From positions 93,967 to 157,966 of the forward strand of contig NW_005178997.1 of assembly GCF_000350225.1 (NCBI RefSeq): a stretch of 64,000 nucleotides of DNA, written 5' to 3'. The notes under the pieces are model-generated. The model made no database searches, had not been told where the DNA came from, and saw only the letters and a list, made by a program, of their open reading frames with translations. A program made the translations under genes and the position numbers. The stretch comes from Chondrus crispus. Lineage: Eukaryota; Rhodophyta; Florideophyceae; Gigartinales; Gigartinaceae. Positions 1-10,311 of this stretch are shown here, in pieces (within the stretch, counting starts at the first letter, position 1; the number at the start of each line of letters is the position of its first letter).

Positions 1-589
1 GCGGGTCTTTCGACTGTGAACTAAATCAAACGTGCCACGAGTAAGCACAACAACTTTGCCTGTAGACGAACCAGGACTTTTGGTTACTACCGCGAACGGT
101 CCCTGCAACCTAAATCGGCTTGTCCAAACTTGATACGGTACTGCCTCAGAGGGTCTCCCACAACACAAGAATGAAACTGCCTTCGTCGTAATCGTGTGAT
201 TTGTTCACAATCACTCCTTGGGTCACCCTCTTCCGTGCGAACTTAATCAAGGTACGCGACCTTATACACGTATAGTGAGAGGTTCAGTGTTTAGGCACGT
301 ATTCTCTTCACCCAGGGGACCGAAGTCGTACCTATAGGGCTAATACCGAGAGCGTTACCCACACCGCCGACGCACCTCCCGAAGGCAGAGTGCGGATCGA
401 CTAGACCAGTACACTGTGATCCTCCCCGAGGATCAGTAATTCGTCTCTCGACGATTCTTGGTCGGACCCTCGCTCAAGTCAGATTTCCAATGGCACCAGC
501 CTTTCACCAAGAGCGAGGGTATGTTCCACTGAGGATTTGGCAGTGCGTTGGCCACTAGGGACTTTCTTCCTCCCGACTAGCGGAAGGCT
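1..589. other. No recognisable gene
   Basis: I see no coding region, RNA gene or clear repeat here. The open frames on the minus strand at 479-796 are serine/arginine-rich and low in complexity, with no domain I recognise. Confidence 0.5.
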
Positions 590-1010
590 CACCCACAGCT
601 CACACAACGACTGCCACGACAAAGCTGCAAGACCACAAAGTTGATTTCCAAAAACTGGAAACTGACGGACCACCAAACTGAAAAATCGGCTGAAACGGTG
701 CTGAAACGACGGCGAAAACTGAAAAAACTGAAAAACCGAACTCGAAAGCGGAGACTGAAACTGATACCTTCTTCTTCTGCTTGACGAGCTGAACAAACTG
801 ATACTTGAACGACGGCGAAACTCGAACTTGAACCAAAACGAAGACGACGATCAGCGTTGAACTGGGCCCATAACCTATAGAAAGGTCAGCGGGGCAGAGG
901 GAAGAAGGATGGTTGAAGGTTGCTGGTGGTTGACGGGAAAAGAAGTTGATGCCATTTTACTCTTGGTCGCCAACTATTGGCGCTACTTATACTCTTCGAA
1001 CTACATACAA
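590..1010. repeat. Dispersed purine-rich repeat, copy 1
   Basis: A stretch rich in cgaaaact/gaacgacgg words leads into a block starting ACTGGGCCCATAACCT and then GGCGCTACTTATACTCTTCG. The same order recurs at about 2980-3500 in the same orientation, diverged to roughly two-thirds identity by eye. The pair brackets a Copia gag fragment and a zinc-finger ORF, so the copies may be decayed ends (LTR-like) of one element or two copies of a short repeat family. Confidence 0.5.
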
Positions 1011-1037
1011 TGCGAGCCATTAGGGCTGGTCACGTGA

Positions 1038-1310
1038 CTCTCCTTACTGCACTGGTTGATAATCAAGTGACTCTCCCTGTTGCACTCTCGGTTGATAATC
1101 AAGTGACTCTCCTACTTCCACTCTCGGTTGATAATCAAATGACTCTCCTTCTTGCACTCTCGGTTGATAATCAAGTGACTCTCCTACTTCCACTCTCCGT
1201 TGATAATCAAATGACTCTCCTTCTTGCACTCTCGGTTGATAATCAAGTGACTCTCCTACTTCCACTCTCCGTTGATAATCAAATGACTCTCCTTCTTGCA
1301 CTCTCTCTTG
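1038..1310. repeat. 36-bp tandem array with 72-bp higher-order period
   Basis: Units starting CTCTCC occur at 1038, 1071, 1107, 1143, 1179, 1215, 1251 and 1287. The first unit is 33 bp and the rest are 36 bp. Two variants alternate (TACTTCC...CAAATGA and TTCTTGC...CAAGTGA), giving a 72-bp higher-order repeat. Because 36 is a multiple of three, both strands stay open; the plus frame reads a 12-residue repeat of the type SVDNQxTLLL. There are no unique spacers between units, so this is not a CRISPR array. Confidence 0.85.
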
Positions 1311-1375
1311 CTAACAATTTGTGACCGTTTGAGAGTCAATAATATCTGAATGTACTGTACTGTAGATTACAGATT

Positions 1376-1646
1376 TTACACTACGATTAATAACCACTGT
1401 GGCACATACGTCATACGTGTCACACACGTGTCAAATCGAGAAAAATGAAACAAGTTCAGAATGTACTGTAGAGTGCCACGAGGTACATAACTTACACGTG
1501 TCAACACCAAAATTGAAACATGCTCGGAAATGATAGGAAAGTGCAACCGTGTACAAATATGACACGTGTCCACGTTGAAGACCAAACATCCTGAGAATGC
1601 TCTTGCAAGCATTTTAGGTTTCGTCGACGTACACGTGTAATATCTG
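1376..1646. repeat. Region of repeated ACACGTGT words
   Basis: Blocks containing ACACGTGTCAA followed by A/G-rich sequence recur at roughly 70-bp spacing. Its right edge (AGCATGTGGTCGAAGATTTCCAA, beginning near 1663) resembles the end of both 0.6-kb repeats at 4020-5205, suggesting a distant relative of that repeat. No gene is supported. Confidence 0.35.
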
Positions 1647-2141
1647 TCAGGCTTGGAGCTTAGCATGTGGTCGAAGATTTCCAACAGCCATGGCCATCTC
1701 CTTGTCATTGATGTTTACGCTCATTGACTTGAGGATGGCTGCCAGCTGCATGACACGATTGATGTATGCAAGCACCTTTTCACCGGAAAGCATCTTCACA
1801 GTGTAGAACTCACGACGTGCAGCTAGTTTGTTCAGCAAAGTGTGCCTCTCAAACACGTTGACAATAGCTTCCCACATCTCATGAGCAGTATCAACATCAC
1901 GTACATGCTCGAGATGCTCATCTGATAGGGAGAGACCAATCAGTGCTTTAGCTTTACTGTCACCTCTGATCCACTTCTTACGCTCTTCCGCGCGTTCCTC
2001 ACTCGGAACTCGTCCATCAACGATGTATTGGTCAACATCACGTAGAGCAAGCAGAAGTTGTATTTTCTGCTTCCACACGTAGAAGTTGGAGTCCGTCAGT
2101 TTGTCGATTCTGATGGATCCTCCTCCTCCTTGATCTTCCAT
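1647..2141 (-). pseudogene. Ty1/Copia Gag fragment
   Basis: This is the N-terminal part of a Copia-type Gag (UBN2/Retrotran_gag_2 family, nucleocapsid precursor). The translation has the family pattern: a KLTDSNFYVWKQKIQLLL segment, then the GLSLSDEHLEHV and AHEMWEAI motifs, then a LLNKLAARREFYTVKM segment with a GEKVLAYINRV helix. I start at the second Met because the seven upstream codons are not family-like. The frame stops after about 165 residues, before any zinc knuckle, and no protease, integrase or RT follows, so it is a fragment. The break lies beside sequence resembling the 4020-5205 repeats, which may have truncated it. Confidence 0.75.
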
Positions 2142-2313
2142 TTTAGTGCAAATAAACTTCAAGTATTCGAAAATCCGTTCGGGGATCCCAAGCCGTTAAC
2201 CGATAGTCAACACAATGGCAAGCCCACCCGTCTAAGAAATTCGATATGATTACTATGAAGTTGCACTAGGAGAAATTTGCGAACAGATATGTGAATTTAT
2301 TTGGATGAAATCC

Positions 2314-2856
2314 CTAACTATTCTGTTCACAAACTGCCTTTAAGTGTGCGGCACCGTTCTCGTGGCACTTCAGGTGCCCGTGAGACTCAAAGACGCGATT
2401 GCAAGGGATACAACGCGGAGTCTCCTTAGCGTTGGCAACTTGAATGCGATGAGACCTAGACTGAATGTGGTCGTAAAAGGCCTTCGCACTATTGCCACTA
2501 ATGCCGCACACTTTACAATACCGCTTATACCGCGGGCACACCTTACGATTCCTCTTGCGCTCACGCTTAAACTCTTTATCCGCGAGAACAGCCGCTTTCC
2601 GAACAGAAAGTCGATGCGTAGTTCTCTTTATTGGTGCGGGAACAGAGCGCGGAATACGAGGAATCCTATATGGTGCGCAACTCGAGGACGGACCCGGAAG
2701 CGCGAGCCGAGGCGAAGGTTGATCCTCAGGCTCAAGCACCTCAACGAATACGACCTCCGATGTCCGAACCGTTCGACCGGTGACCAGCTTCCCAGGCGCA
2801 GAGCGCACCGGTACTAATTCCAGATCTAACACAACCCCGTAAAAACAGGTATTCAC
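2314..2856 (-). CDS. Hypothetical protein with two C2H2 zinc fingers
   Basis: A 180-residue frame. The first half is proline/arginine-rich with a basic stretch (about residues 95-110). The second half has two C2H2 fingers: CKVCGISGNSAKAFYDHIQS with a second His five residues after the first (about 117-138), then CIPCNRVFESHGHLKCHENG with His following (about 151-173). Spacing resembles U1/matrin-type fingers that bind RNA or DNA. Fingers and linker look conserved rather than random, so I treat it as coding, but I do not recognise the gene. It lies between a Copia gag fragment and a copy of a dispersed repeat, so it may be cargo or an accessory ORF of a transposon. Confidence 0.45.
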   Translation of the reverse strand: MNTCFYGVVLDLELVPVRSAPGKLVTGRTVRTSEVVFVEVLEPEDQPSPRLALPGPSSSCAPYRIPRIPRSVPAPIKRTTHRLSVRKAAVLADKEFKRERKRNRKVCPRYKRYCKVCGISGNSAKAFYDHIQSRSHRIQVANAKETPRCIPCNRVFESHGHLKCHENGAAHLKAVCEQNS

Positions 2857-2979
2857 AATAAGGAATATGAAGATAATCGTCAGTAACAGATTTTGGAATT
2901 ATTGCTCTTAAGAACCACCAAAACGTGCAAAGACAATCACTTAGATGTGTAGGAAATGGAAAGAAACTCAAAACTTACT

Positions 2980-3500
2980 TTGCATGAGAGAACGAAGAAA
3001 AACCAAATGCGAGATTGACGACGACGGCGGTAGCGGGAGCGGAAACGAAGACGAAGACCAAAGACAGAGACAGCAACAAGAACCACAGCAAGAACAAAAG
3101 CCAAACCAAGAACGAAGACAACGAAGACAGCGGGGGCGATGACCAAAACCAATTCACACAAGAGACCAAGAACGACAGCAGCAGCGAAAACCAAAACCAA
3201 GAACGACGGCAAGATCGAGAGCGACAACAACAGCGAGAAGACCAGCGGAAAGAACGACGAGAAACGGCAGCGAAAACGACAGCGACAACGACGGCAGAAA
3301 CAACGGAACGAGAACGACAGACTCATGCAGTGAAACGACAGAGAGGGACTGGGCCCATAACCTAATGGTAGGTTCGGAGGGGCAAGGGAAAGAAAGAAGG
3401 CAGGTTGATGTGTGTGAGTGAAGGAGTTGGTGCCGAGGTTTACTTTGAAGCCGTTTTCCTGCGATACTTATACACTTCGAGTGCTACACTATCTCTCTAC
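2980..3500. repeat. Dispersed purine-rich repeat, copy 2
   Basis: Long imperfect ACGA/CAAC/AAGA-type simple sequence (2990-3340) runs into ACTGGGCCCATAACCT (about 3348) and ATACTTATACACTTCGA, matching the order of copy 1 at 590-1010. Open frames on both strands here come from the simple repeat and are not supported as genes. Confidence 0.55.
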
Positions 3501-4019
3501 TCCGACTCCCAGTAAACCATACTCTACTATGCGCGACCAAGCGCGGTCCTCTTGTGGCCCGACCATACTGTTCGATTTCCACCTTACGAATCGATTCGTA
3601 ACTATTAGCTCACAACTATGTCTACACATTTCAAATGACTGTAAACCATGGCCCTATGCATGCAACTGTTTCACACCTTACTAATCTGCATCCAGTCATG
3701 CCAGACTTCATTGTTGTGCAACGAACAACTTGGCACTTGTCTATTTCCAACAACGCAAACGTCTTTCATACCACAATCGCCATACGTATCCTTGTTTCTC
3801 ACCTTACTAATTTCGCCAAGCACTGTCAGATAATTATGGCAAGTTATATCAATGTGCATCCAGACTTTCTACACAACTCACATGAGAATACATGTAAATC
3901 ACACGAGTACTGTCATGAACTTGCATCCAACGGCGCACCATGACGAGAGCACAGTGCAACGGCGCGTGCTCACGCAAGACTCGCATACAGCGTGACGCGT
4001 ACACAGAATAATCGCACAA
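3501..4019. other. No gene seen
   Basis: AT-rich sequence without a supported gene. A CACCTTACTAAT word recurs near 3672 and 3799, hinting at a degraded short duplication. Confidence 0.4.
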
Positions 4020-5205
4020 CTGTATTCCTCTCGCGAGAAGTACTTGTTGTACTTTTGATTCACATATACTGTACTCGGACACGCGCAGGATCGCAAACAG
4101 TCTGACACTGTAAAACTGTAAACCCTCATGTGCATACACCTGGATGCGTGTACATGTGTACGTACACGAATCCACCTGGCGACGTGTACATGTGTACACG
4201 GCATACATGTGTCCCGCCCAGGGGCCCCATGCAATTACCAATTACAACCATGGCAAACCACTTGAAACCCCCAAAACAACGTAATTATGGCATATACAGG
4301 CCATTTAAAGTACATCACAAGGCCAATGACGCACACGTGGACAACGCTCGACCAATAGATTTGCAGCATTAGACCTGAGGGCCAATAGAATTGCAGTATT
4401 TCCTGTGTAGTCTATAGTGCTACGGGCCAAGGTTCCACTTGGCAAAACTATGCAAATTTGCATGACCCTCCGAGAGGCCACTTTCGTCCCCGGAACCCCA
4501 AAATCTGGGATTTTACACGTGTCATGTCGTGATATGGGTAAGACCGCCCGGACCGTGCAGTCATGTACACGTGTCACTCGATTTTGACCTTTTCAGATAA
4601 CAGCATGTGGTCGCACATTTTCAATAAGTACATGTCTCTTGCGACAAATACTTGTTGTACTTTTAATTCACATGTACTGTGCTCGGACACGCGCCGGACC
4701 GTATGTAGGCGACGTGTACAAGTGTACGTACACGCAGCAACCTGGCGATGTGTACATGTGTACACCGCACACAAGTGTCCAGCGCCAAGGCCACACGTAA
4801 TTACCCATTACAACCATGGTGAACAACTTGAAACCCCCGAAATGATGTAATTAAAACGTATACCGATCATTCAAGATATATCACAAGCATGACTGCATAT
4901 AAGTGGACAATAACAGACCAATAGAACTGCAGCATTCGAACCGACACCCAATAGATTTGCAGTATTGCCTGTGTAGCCCTATAACAGTTCGGGCCAAATG
5001 CAAATTTTCGGCATTTATGCAAACTTGCATAACCCTCCAAAAGTCCACTTTCGTCCCCAGAACCCCAAAATCTGAGAATTTACACGTGTCATGTGGTGAT
5101 ATGGGGTGAGGGTCCGGACCGTCGAGTCATGTACACGTGTCGCTCGATTTTGCACTTTCCAGATAACAGCATGTGGTCGCACATTTTCAATAGATACGTT
5201 TGAAA
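4020..5205. repeat. Two tandem ~0.6-kb repeats rich in TACACGTGTA motifs
   Basis: Unit 1 (about 4020-4620) and unit 2 (about 4621-5205) share the same block order: ACTTGTTGTACTTTT, GGACACGCGC, repeated GTGTACATGTGTAC-type palindromes, ATTACAACCATGG, CCAATAGA(T/A)(T/C)TGCAG, TTTCGTCCCC, ACACGTGTCATGT, and finally CAGATAACAGCATGTGGTCG. No frame is conserved between units, so they look like non-coding LTR or satellite DNA. The right edge abuts the Ty3-A RNase H sequence and truncates it. Confidence 0.75.
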
Positions 5206-7751
5206 TAATGCAGCTCCGATTTGACAATCACTTGCGTCTGTATCCACCGAATATGGAAGGTCCCTCTTTGGCAGCGCCAGCACCGGTGGTGCCAAGATGG
5301 CCTCCTTGAGCTTATGAAAAGCTTTCTTACACGGTTCGTCGAATCCTTGCAACTGGACCGGTTGTCCCTTCTTCAATAGTTGATTGAGCGGATGCGCGAT
5401 TTTCTTGTATTGTGGGACGAACCGATGGTACACATTACAAAGTCCCAAGAAGCTTCTGACCTGGGTCTGCGTTTGAGGTTACCTCAATTGTTCTAATGCC
5501 GCGGTACGAGCGGCATCGACTTCCTGTTGAAATAGTGAGCGCGCCCAAGGGGACACCAAGAAGCCAGCGCCTGTGGCCTAGTGGTTAACGAATTTTTGCG
5601 GCAAATTTTTCAGACCTCGATTTTAACATCAGGTTATGGGCCCAGATTTACGCTACCATTCGTGAGTTCGATTCTCACCGGGTGCACTTGGGCGGCGCAA
5701 TGTTTGTTGTTTGTTTGTGTCACACTTGGGAACGTACCTGCCTGTGTGTTGTGCAGTGACCCGCGCCGTGTGTTTGGCGTCCCCTGGTCGAGGGGGAGTG
5801 TTGGAATAGTGAGCGCGCCCAAGGGGACACCAAGAAGCCAGCGCCTGTGGCCTAGTGGTTAACGAATTTTTGCGGCAAATTTTTCAGACCTCGATTTTAA
5901 CATCACTTCCAACGTACCTGGCCGTACGACATGGCCCAGGTACTTGATCTTTTCGACGAAAAATTCGCACTTGCGAAGCTTGAGCTTCACTTCTGCCTTC
6001 TCCAATACAGACAGTATTTCATCAACATGAACAATGTGTTCTTCCCAAGACTTGCTGAAGATGATGATATCATCCAAATACACCAGACAAGACTTCCATC
6101 GGAACAGAGAGAGCAGTATATCCATGGCTCTCTGAAATGTCGCCGGCGCGTTGGTAAGCCCGAAGGGCATTCTTGAGAATCTGTAGAGACATGCGTGACA
6201 TGAAAGAGCTGTCTTGTCGCGGTCCGTTTCGGGAATAGGCATCTGCCAGTACCCCGAGATCGCGTCCAACGCGGAGAAACCCTTGGTGTCACCAAACGAG
6301 TCCAGACACTCGTCCATGTGAGGCAAAGGGTACGTGTACTTCACCGTCACTGCGTTCAACCTGCGGTTGTCTACGCAAAAGCGCATTGAACCGTCCGGCT
6401 TGGGACCAGCAACACGGGCGACGCCCATTCTGATTGTGCTGGCTCTATTACACCTGCCTCCAACATCTTCTGTACTTCTGCACCTTCAGTTTCGCGGGCC
6501 TTAGGCCCTGCCCGATACGGGGCTTGTGCAATGGGGCGAGTCTCTGGGATCAACTCGATCCGATGGACAGTGGTATTTATTTCACCAAGCGTCCCATCCC
6601 ACATCCTTGAATATTTCTTCAACATCCGACGGAATTCTTCGCGCAGCCGGTCCGGCACGTGGCTCAGGTCGAGTTCCTCCACGTCCGGCGGCGGCAGCTC
6701 AATCCTGCGTTGCTGCTTCGTAGATGCCGACGCGGAGAGCCCTGCCGACCGTTCGCCCGCCTGGTACTCGCGGCCTTGATCCGACGGTTCGCATCTTGTC
6801 TCGCCGGTAGGCGTCTTGGTAGAATTTGGAAAATTTTCCTTCCGCCTTTCTTGAATTCCAAGAACCGCACCGATGGTAGTTGTGCTCTCAAGGACGGCCC
6901 TCGGGTGCGGTAATAATTCTGCCACCGATTGGCCATTTTGCACCCTGACAGGGTACCTCCTAAAATTCGCAAGGAGTAAACGAAATGGCCTGTCAGGCCC
7001 AACCTGAACGACACCATTCGTGCACGTCAACCCGTGCCTTTCGTACAACGACGAGTACGGCTAAACCACAACCAATCCCGCCCTCTTCGAGGTTCATTCA
7101 ACGACGCATTGCGTCCCTGGCTCGATAGTTGTGGCTCTTGCCACTTTTACCTTGGCGGAAATTCGCTCCCTCTTTCCATCATTTTCGTCCTCTCTCGGGA
7201 CCAGATTCTTCTTCCCTTTTCTCGGCGAGAACCGCATAACTATCGGAACCTCGGAGAAATTCTCCAACTCGACCGTTTTCTTCCTTGGATAAATTGCTTC
7301 CACAAACCCGGTCACAGTAGTCCGCGCCTAGAATTAGCGGGACTGCGAATTTTCGCATACAATAAACTCGGCTGCGGCCACGAAACGCCCAAGCCTCACA
7401 GGCATATTAATTGTGCCGACAGTTCGAAGTGGCCGGTTGTTCGCATCGCCGATGTCGTGGGGTCCGTCGGAAGGACACTAGAGATTCCATTCCAGCCGGG
7501 AGTTCCGATTTTCGCACAAGGTTAGGTCCCGCGCCGGTGTTTAATACAGACAACACCCGGCTCATCAATCCGACCGATGGTCCGATATCCGCGTAAACTT
7601 TGTAGTTTTTTCGCGTAAGAACCAAGATCTTCTCGGGACACTCCCTTCGCATAACCCTGTACCAGGGTCTTCGAACTTCTTCCAGCGGATGATCTCGGGC
7701 TCGGCTCAAAATTTTCTTGACTTGAGCCGGCCCTTTCGGCATATCCATCAA
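5206..7751 (-). pseudogene. Ty3 retrotransposon pol remnant (Ty3-A)
   Basis: Read on the minus strand this is protease, reverse transcriptase and the start of RNase H of a Ty3/Gypsy element. The protease motif reads LNTGAGPNLV (about 7540), with Asn at the catalytic Asp position of the usual D-T-G-A. The RT carries FSALDAISGYWQMPI and YLDDIIIFSK with the YxDD active site (about 6060), then KYLGHVV. After a SINE insertion, SFLGLCNVYHRFVP leads into RNase H (DTDASDCQIGAALFQ), where the sequence ends at the 4020-5205 repeats. Integrase is missing. Frame changes occur near 7485, 7345 and 6405, with in-frame stops at 7094 and 7061. It cannot make a working polyprotein. Confidence 0.9.
5528..5905 (+). 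repeat. tRNA-derived SINE, one unit plus partial copies, period 274 bp
   Basis: Positions 5567-5686 can fold as a tRNA-like cloverleaf. A 7-bp acceptor stem pairs GCGCCTG (5567-5573) with CGGGTGC (5679-5685, two G-U pairs), and the T arm is GTGAG-TTCGATT-CTCAC (5662-5678). The A-box-like TGGCCTAGTGG (5574-5584) and B-box-like GTTCGATTC are RNA polymerase III promoter elements. The stretch from AATAGTGAGC through TTTTAACATCA recurs exactly 274 bp later (5531-5631 and 5805-5905, with almost no differences), so the insertion is a partial tandem array: a tail fragment, one full unit, then a second truncated head. It interrupts the RT of Ty3-A. A genuine tRNA gene with an intron is the alternative, but the D arm and anticodon arm are not clean. 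Confidence 0.65.
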
Positions 7752-7866
7752 TCCAACAACCTCCTCATCGAGGCCTGATTTTCCCTTAGAGACGGGGAAC
7801 GGGGCTGAGCCCCGGGCACAGTACGTCGACCCTGTGCCTCTCGCGACTCATGCGAGATTTCCCTCT

Positions 7867-10128
7867 CTAGTTTTCCTGCTGCTGTGGGTTCTTCTTATCC
7901 TCCGACCAGGGCCCCGCGGCTGGCCCTCCTGACGATCGGTTCGACCCGTTGGCGGAGGCACTCGGTGTGCTCGCCGTCTGAGAATCGAACCAATTTTTGA
8001 CCCTCAAATAATGGGTCGATGGAATCCCCAATCTCTCCATCGGAGACAACGCCTCGTAGTTCCCCAGAACCTTGTGCATTTCCCGAAGGGAAAGTATGCA
8101 CTTGGGCGCGCCGTGCCCCTTTTCGTAGCAATGAAAGCATATGAGCCCATGCTTCTTGACGGGGTACTGCGGCCTCGGCTGTCCATTGACCTGCGGTCTT
8201 CCTGTCCAGCCTGGACATCGGAACTGGGTACCCTTGTTCTCCATCGGGAGGCGCGGCCCCGGCGTGTGGCCGCGCCCTTGGAATGCTAATACGGGATCTG
8301 CGGTGTCGCTGTACCACTCCGTCGCGTCCGTGGGCGTCTGTAGAGTTGACGTCCCACTCCTTCCGTATTCTCCGTATCCGTAGCCCTCCGATGGCTCATA
8401 AAATTCGCCTCCGGCGACAAAAGCTCCGTCATAATAATTTTCGTTGCTCCTTTGCGCACTGCGTCCCGCCGACCCTGAAATTGAATCTGCTAGATGAACT
8501 GCGGCGCGGCTTTTCCGAATCGGGTGAGGTGTCTTCGGCTCGCTCCCCCCAAGCGTCGCTGGTGCTTGGATCGTGACCTTTTTGGTGTTCCTCTCCTGGG
8601 CGCGGCTCGCCGAGCCATGCGCCTTAGCGTAATTTACCAGCCTTAGAAACGAAATGTCCCGATTATCTTGACGATACTGAGACACCATGGGCTGGATGCT
8701 CGCATCTAGCCCCTCGATGAACATATTCATCTGCTCTTCCATTGAATAGACATTTCCACATATATTACTCGCGTCTGTCAGACGGATATAGAATTTCATC
8801 TCGTCTTCAGACGGTCTCTGCTGAACTTCTCGCAATGCAAGAACGGCTTGGCGGATCGCCCCATCGGTGGCGAAACTTCTCAATAACCACTGTACGGCCT
8901 CCGGCCAGACTGACACCTTCCCATGATGAGACCCGGCCGTCTGTGACACAGAAGTGTACTGTCTCAAGGCGATGCCTCCAAGGAACTCGGGCAGCAAGCG
9001 AATTGCTTGCCCCTCATTCATTTCCTGAGTATCAAATTCCTGAACCAACTTGTCCAAAAAATCCAACATAAGGACCCGGTCTTCTCAAGAAAACGTGTTG
9101 TCCCTCTTCACCTTCCGTGGTATATTTCTCCTAATTTTTCGCATGGCGGTCCGCCGAAAACTTGACAAATATGTCTGCGGGTTTCTCAGACGGTACGTCC
9201 GGTACAATAACAACTTCTTGAAGAGGTAGCTGGTCGAATTCAGCTCCTCCAACTCCTCCCAAAGCGGCCCGCGTCGCGTTGCGGCGTCCTCTGGCTCAGC
9301 GTCCTTGTCTCTCCGCAAGGCAGACGAAGTGATCCCGCCCCGTCTGGAGGAAATTTTCCTGCTTCGCGAAATTCCGTGTCCTTCCTCTGAACGATGTTCG
9401 GAATCGCCGGCATGGTTCGACGAACCGTCGTAACCATCTTCGGAAAGACCATTCGACTCTGTCATTGAGTCTTGGTCCTCCGGGTCGTCACTACAGTGAC
9501 TCTTGCTCCTGCGTCGCAGATTCTTCTTCAAAGTCTTCGACTTGGAACTCCGCTGTACAGCGGCCTTGTCCTTCTTCGATCGACGGTCGCTTTCTCGACC
9601 CGTATGGAGCGGCTCTGGTCGGCGGCCTGCTCAAGGTCCTTGAGACAATGATCGGCGCGGTCGAATCTGTCGTCGATGCTGCCAAAAAAAATTTCCTAAG
9701 GACTCCAAAGCTTGATTCAAGTCGCGCCTTGCGTCCTTGACTGAAAGTCTCAACGAGGCTAGGACCTCCGGCTCCGGACCGTCGGTCCCGTCACCTCGCT
9801 CCTTCTCGACGAGATCTACTCGAGCCGATAGCTCTCCTAACACCGTGTGGAACTCAGACGCTTGCAACTCCAGTTGCTTCCGGACGAGGGCTAATTCAGC
9901 GTCGAGATTTTTCGTCATCTCTTGGCGAATTTCCTCGCCCATCTTCTCGAACCTGTAGGATAGGTTATCCTTGTCGGCTTCAATCCCTGTCGGGGATTCT
10001 TGACCTTCAAGATCCGTGGCCGTATTGGCCTGGCTTCGGGTGCGAGGACCTCGCGGGATCCTCGACGCCCTTGTCGATCCGATTCTGCTCGCCCCGCGAA
10101 CGACGTCCCCGGGGGCGCTTGTAGACAT
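7867..10128 (-). pseudogene. Ty3 retrotransposon Gag (Ty3-A) with two in-frame stops
   Basis: A single reading frame of 754 codons runs from the ATG at 10128 to the stop at 7867, broken only by TGA at 9631-9633 and TGA at 9085-9087. The N-terminal part (10128 to about 9640) is charged and predicted coiled coil. The middle has an RK/E-rich linker. The 9069-7867 part is a Ty3-type capsid with a VWPEAVQWLLRSFATDG segment, a REVQQRPSEDEMKFYIRL segment and a CFHCYEKGHGAPKC zinc knuckle (C-x2-C-x4-H-x4-C) at about 8115-8160. The frame is kept throughout, so decay so far is by substitution. Pol follows after about 115 bp, and a PBS-like site lies about 170 bp upstream. Confidence 0.85.
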
Positions 10129-10293
10129 AGTCCGTTACCAATAAACGAACCTATCGTAACACAAAAAAAGAAAACAACTACAACGATTCCTAGATCAATT
10201 TTTATCTCCGAGACCACTTCTGTAGTCTGTCTCCAGATCGAGACTGTCGTCGACAAAATTTTTAGGTCGGGTCTCCTGTACACCAAAAAAATT

Positions 10294-10309
10294 CTTGGTC
10301 GGGAGACCA
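10294..10309 (-). other. Primer-binding site of Ty3-A
   Basis: On the minus strand TGGTCTCCCGACC starts at 10309, before gag. The same 13 bases follow the 5' LTR of Ty3-B (36034 downward). TGG is the complement of a tRNA CCA end. This fixes the Ty3-A 5' LTR as the sequence to the right of about 10312. Confidence 0.65.
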
Positions 10310-10311
10310 CT

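Noticed and set aside
1038-1310. Possible CRISPR array
   Set aside because: Units are contiguous 36-bp repeats with no unique spacers, and the setting is eukaryotic.
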